A DNA stretch of 64,000 nt. Origin: Oscheius onirici (lineage: Eukaryota; Nematoda; Chromadorea; Rhabditida; Rhabditidae). Under the pieces are notes generated by a model. That model was given only the letters and a program-made list of their open reading frames with translations. It did not search any database and was not told the origin of the DNA. Every line of letters begins with the position of its first letter. Positions within the stretch are counted from its first letter, which is position 1. Below, piece by piece: positions 63,450-64,000 of the stretch. The DNA lies in NCBI GenBank assembly GCA_932521025.1, contig OW051471.1:6510001-6574000 (forward strand), given 5' to 3'. Both the position numbers and the translations under genes were made by a program.

Positions 63450-64000
63450 ATGCAGCGCTTCCGATCATTAGCCCTTCTGTCCCCTCGCGGTAGACTGTTC
63501 TTCCACCATCAAAAACAACCTCGAAAGCCTTGGAATTTGAAACAACGACTTCCGTTTTCACAGCTGTTGTCAACTGCAACAGGAAAGAACGCAGCAGATG
63601 GTGGAGTTAACCGTAATGAGTCTGTTAGATGAGTCAGTTCGGAAGGAACATGGAAAAGGGCATGGGAGAAGAGTGTCGAGTTGGAGGGCAGCTGCTTGGC
63701 ATGAAGAAATTTTCGGGTCGAAAAAGGATCAGTCGAAGAACAAATCTTCTTGCTCTGTAGCAGATCCATCGAGATGTACAAATCTCGTTTGAACAGAGGA
63801 GGTTTTTTGCTTGTGTCTAAACACCTTACTTATGGTAAGTAATAGGGAATTTATCCAAGTGAAAACTGCAGACTAGACGATTAGATGGAAAGGTAGCATA
63901 AAAAGAGCGTGATACGAATATTCGAAAAGGGTTTACTCAGACACGAGTTCTTATATTTATGATTCAACGATATCTCCGCAAGGAAGCAAATTGCTCAATT
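63450..64000 (+). CDS. 5' end of an unidentified, possibly mitochondrial, protein (runs off right edge)
   Basis: ATG at 63450 begins MQRFRSLALLSPRGRLFFHH, continuing QPRKPWNLKQRLPFSQLLST: a basic, hydroxylated N-terminus without acidic residues that looks like a mitochondrial presequence. A likely donor lies near 63611 (GTAATGAG). A later acceptor near 63762 could lead to an exon MYKSRLNRGGFLLVSKHLTY with a good GTAAGT donor near 63834. The product cannot be named from this part. Confidence 0.4.

Overview
The window looks like a gene-dense nuclear segment of an ecdysozoan, most probably a nematode. Genes are split by many very short introns (about 34-60 bases, GT...TTTCAG or TTTTAG, with a few apparent GC-AG introns). 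Neighbouring genes often lie 10-400 bases apart on alternating strands. Several families point to a nematode: a glutamate-gated chloride channel subunit, a DUF229 protein, a divergent receptor-type tyrosine phosphatase relative, UNC-5, and a cluster of short secreted AQWGYG.../YGGYGG peptides resembling the NLP-29/caenacin group. Several ancient animal genes (ALKBH6, FOXN1/4-type forkhead, TXNDC15, ATMIN-like) fit an early-branching nematode, but I cannot fix the species. No bacterial features, CRISPR arrays or viral genes were seen.

Layout. 1-1845: end of an unrecognised + gene, a doubtful small gene, and ALKBH6 (-). 2175-3796: protein disulfide isomerase (+). 4061-4330: a MITE inserted in a tRNA-like relic. 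4624-14517, all on -: forkhead TF, LanC-like protein, sphingomyelin synthase family protein, a long gene-poor stretch, a small unknown ORF, TXNDC15. 14807-15636: two abutting TIR elements. 15782-18969: Integrator subunit 13/Asunder (+). 19287-20610: neuropeptide-type GPCR (-). 21915-23530: GluCl-like channel (+). 23812-26374: DUF229 protein (+). 26553-27813: ATMIN-like zinc finger (+). 27825-28720: truncated paraplegin/FtsH-like protein (-). 29062-29353: MITE. 29689-31752: Ro60 (+). 31833-34255: receptor-type pseudophosphatase (-). 34307-35250: long-TIR element. 35479-41736: Mesh-like adhesion protein (-). 42560-46462: four short YGGYG peptide genes. 47630-51772, all on -: ABHD14-like hydrolase, mitochondrial ribosomal protein S25, AIMP2. 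52018-53293: PDHX/E3BP-like protein (+). 53780-54045: hAT-type MITE. 54066-54677: nucleoredoxin-like protein (+). 54759-55587: Schlafen-like AlbA_2 protein (-). 55637-56695: two MITEs. 57048-63077: UNC-5 (-). 63450-end: start of an unidentified gene.

The genes do not form one pathway. They are mostly housekeeping and neuronal genes. The unusual material is the accessory DNA: at least eight short terminal-inverted-repeat elements from several families, three with clear target-site duplications, two carrying a tRNA-like or 5S-like module. There are also several proteins whose expected catalytic parts are missing or altered: a pseudophosphatase, an FtsH/paraplegin-like protein without AAA and protease domains, an E3BP without a lipoyl domain, and a PDI with CPHC and CHHC sites.

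All gene models were assembled by eye from reading frames, splice-site patterns and remembered family motifs. Exon borders are approximate unless stated.
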